64,000 bases of DNA, taken from Loigolactobacillus binensis. GTDB taxonomy: Bacteria; Bacillota; Bacilli; Lactobacillales; Lactobacillaceae. The stretch spans positions 39,332 to 103,331 of the forward strand of contig NZ_BJDN01000007.1 of assembly GCF_005405165.1 (NCBI RefSeq), written 5' to 3'. The translations under genes and the position numbers were made by a program. Of the stretch, positions 63,192 to 64,000 are shown one piece after another; position 1 is the first letter of the stretch; each line of letters starts with the position of its first letter. Under the pieces are notes generated by a model. It worked only from the letters and a program-made list of their open reading frames with translations. It was not told the DNA's origin and did no database searches.

Positions 63192-63199
63192 GGCTACCT

Positions 63200-63871
63200 A
63201 TGACTGAGCTGACCGTTTATCTTGTTCGTCACGGCCAAACTTATTTTAATCGCTACAACCGTATGCAGGGCTGGGCCGATTCGCCACTGACTGAACAAGG
63301 CATTCTAGACGCCGAAAAAGTAGGTCAGCGGCTAGCAAAGATCAAATTCAACCACGCTTACTGTAGCGATACTGGCCGTGCACGTAGTACTGCCCGCGTT
63401 ATTTTGAAAGCTAATACTGTCAGTGGCTTAACTGAACCGGAAGATACCCCATTTTTCCGTGAAGAATTCTACGGTTATTTTGAAGGAATGAATTCACCGG
63501 AAGCGTGGTACATGACCGGCGCACCCCACGGCAGTAAAACTTATGCTGACATCATCAGCGATTACTCCATTGACGCTTCAAAAAACTTCATGAAGCAAGC
63601 TGATCCCTTTCACGATGCAGAAAATAGCACCGAATATTGGAATCGGTTATTATTAGGTTTCGATATGGTCCGCCGAGAAAATCCGGCTGGCACCAAGGTT
63701 TTGCTGGTAAGTCATGGCACCACGACCCGCAGTATCGTAGGCAAATTTGGTGCTGGTCAATACGACCTCACTGAAAGCCCGCGCAACGGGAGTGTGACCA
63801 AATTAATTTTACAAGCTAGTGAAATTAAAATCGCCTATTATAATCGCATTGATGAAGGGCCATTAGAATAA
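63200..63871 (+). CDS. Histidine phosphatase family protein (phosphoglycerate mutase-like)
   Basis: 223 aa. RHG motif VYLVRHGQTYFN with phospho-His11, GWADSPLTEQG, FEGMNSPEAW and LLVSHGTTTRSIVG with the second His. More like broad phosphatases (PhoE/GpmB group) than glycolytic Gpm. Ribosome site AGGAGGG supplied by a duplicated leader. Confidence 0.9.
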   Translation: MTELTVYLVRHGQTYFNRYNRMQGWADSPLTEQGILDAEKVGQRLAKIKFNHAYCSDTGRARSTARVILKANTVSGLTEPEDTPFFREEFYGYFEGMNSPEAWYMTGAPHGSKTYADIISDYSIDASKNFMKQADPFHDAENSTEYWNRLLLGFDMVRRENPAGTKVLLVSHGTTTRSIVGKFGAGQYDLTESPRNGSVTKLILQASEIKIAYYNRIDEGPLE

Positions 63872-63885
63872 TGTGAAAAGCCAAT

Positions 63886-64000
63886 TGAACTGAACCCCAT
63901 AAATTGGAGTAAATTTTAAGCAACTAACTGGTCGGAAAGATTTCGGTATTGAACCGGAGTTTTTCCGGCCAGTTTTGTTCTAATTCTTTTATTATTATAG
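63886..64000 (-). mobile_element. IS3-family element, right end, cut by window edge
   Basis: A terminal-repeat-like sequence TGAACTGAACCCCATAAATT starts at 63886, 16 bp after the phosphatase gene. The minus strand beyond it encodes the end of an IS3/IS150-type transposase: YNNKRIRTKLAGK then, after a frame change, TPVQYRNLSDQLVA with a stop at 63917-63919. Confidence 0.75.
63917..64000 (-). pseudogene. IS3-family transposase OrfB, frameshifted 3' end
   Basis: The last residues of the DDE domain (YNNKRIRTKLAG) and the family-typical KTPVQYRNLS tail are in different frames. A run of four A (T at 63961-63964) would need five to join them. Only 84 nt are visible; the body lies beyond the window. 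Confidence 0.65.

Noticed and set aside
1..64000. tRNA, rRNA, prophage or plasmid genes
   Set aside because: No tRNA-like cloverleaf, rRNA segment, integrase, capsid or replication gene was recognised in the window.

Overview
The window is a low-to-mid-GC Firmicute chromosome segment, most likely from a lactobacillus (family Lactobacillaceae). The evidence is the glmS ribozyme, linked cdaA-cdaR-glmM, potABCD and murB, a fused glutamine ABC transporter behind GlnR boxes, a CcpA-type cre site, CoiA, and an exosortase G (XrtG) locus of the kind found in some lactobacilli. I cannot name the species; a Loigolactobacillus- or Lactiplantibacillus-like organism is a guess.

Layout. 1-4.9 kb, minus strand: glmS (3' end outside the window) behind its ribozyme, then glmM and the c-di-AMP cyclase pair cdaA-cdaR. 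5.1-15.4 kb: an XrtG surface-protein island. In transcription order it has a Firmicu-CTERM surface protein, the exosortase, an XrtG-type family 2 glycosyltransferase, a 6-pyruvoyl-tetrahydropterin-synthase-like protein, a GT-C membrane glycosyltransferase, a polyprenyl-phosphate glycosyltransferase, and two more GT-C paralogues. As read here, xrtG is split by a frameshift at a run of seven T, at a perfectly phased U UUU UUA slippery heptamer. 15.8-19.6 kb: potABCD polyamine importer. 20-31 kb: quinone oxidoreductase, Na+/H+ antiporter, murB, DNA repair and maintenance genes (exoA, a DnaQ-like exonuclease, ung), the tsaE and pta group, a HAD phosphatase and acetyltransferases.

32-41 kb: GlnR-controlled glutamine transporter, an orphan DhaM-like phosphocarrier, and the oppABCDF peptide importer, whose OppA has Gly where the lipobox Cys should be. 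41-45 kb: coiA, a stand-alone EAL protein behind a terminator-like leader, a lipoprotein and an orphan ParA-like ATPase. 44.8-49.1 kb: translation and secretion block rplL, rplJ, rplA, rplK, an unknown gene, nusG, secE and rpmG, with the L10 leader. 49.2-54.7 kb: a flavin-based extracellular electron transfer (FLEET) core: dmkA, ndh2, eetA, eetB and dmkB, without pplA or fmnA/fmnB nearby. 54.8-64 kb: an Ldh2-family dehydrogenase under a cre site, two wall-teichoic-acid-type GT4 paralogues separated by a lone TnpB gene, a DUF1002 protein, proline iminopeptidase, a histidine phosphatase behind an unusual direct repeat, and the damaged 3' end of an IS3-family element at the right edge.

The most interesting systems are the XrtG island with its frameshift and the reduced FLEET locus. 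Everything is read by eye; family names come from motif recognition, not database searches.
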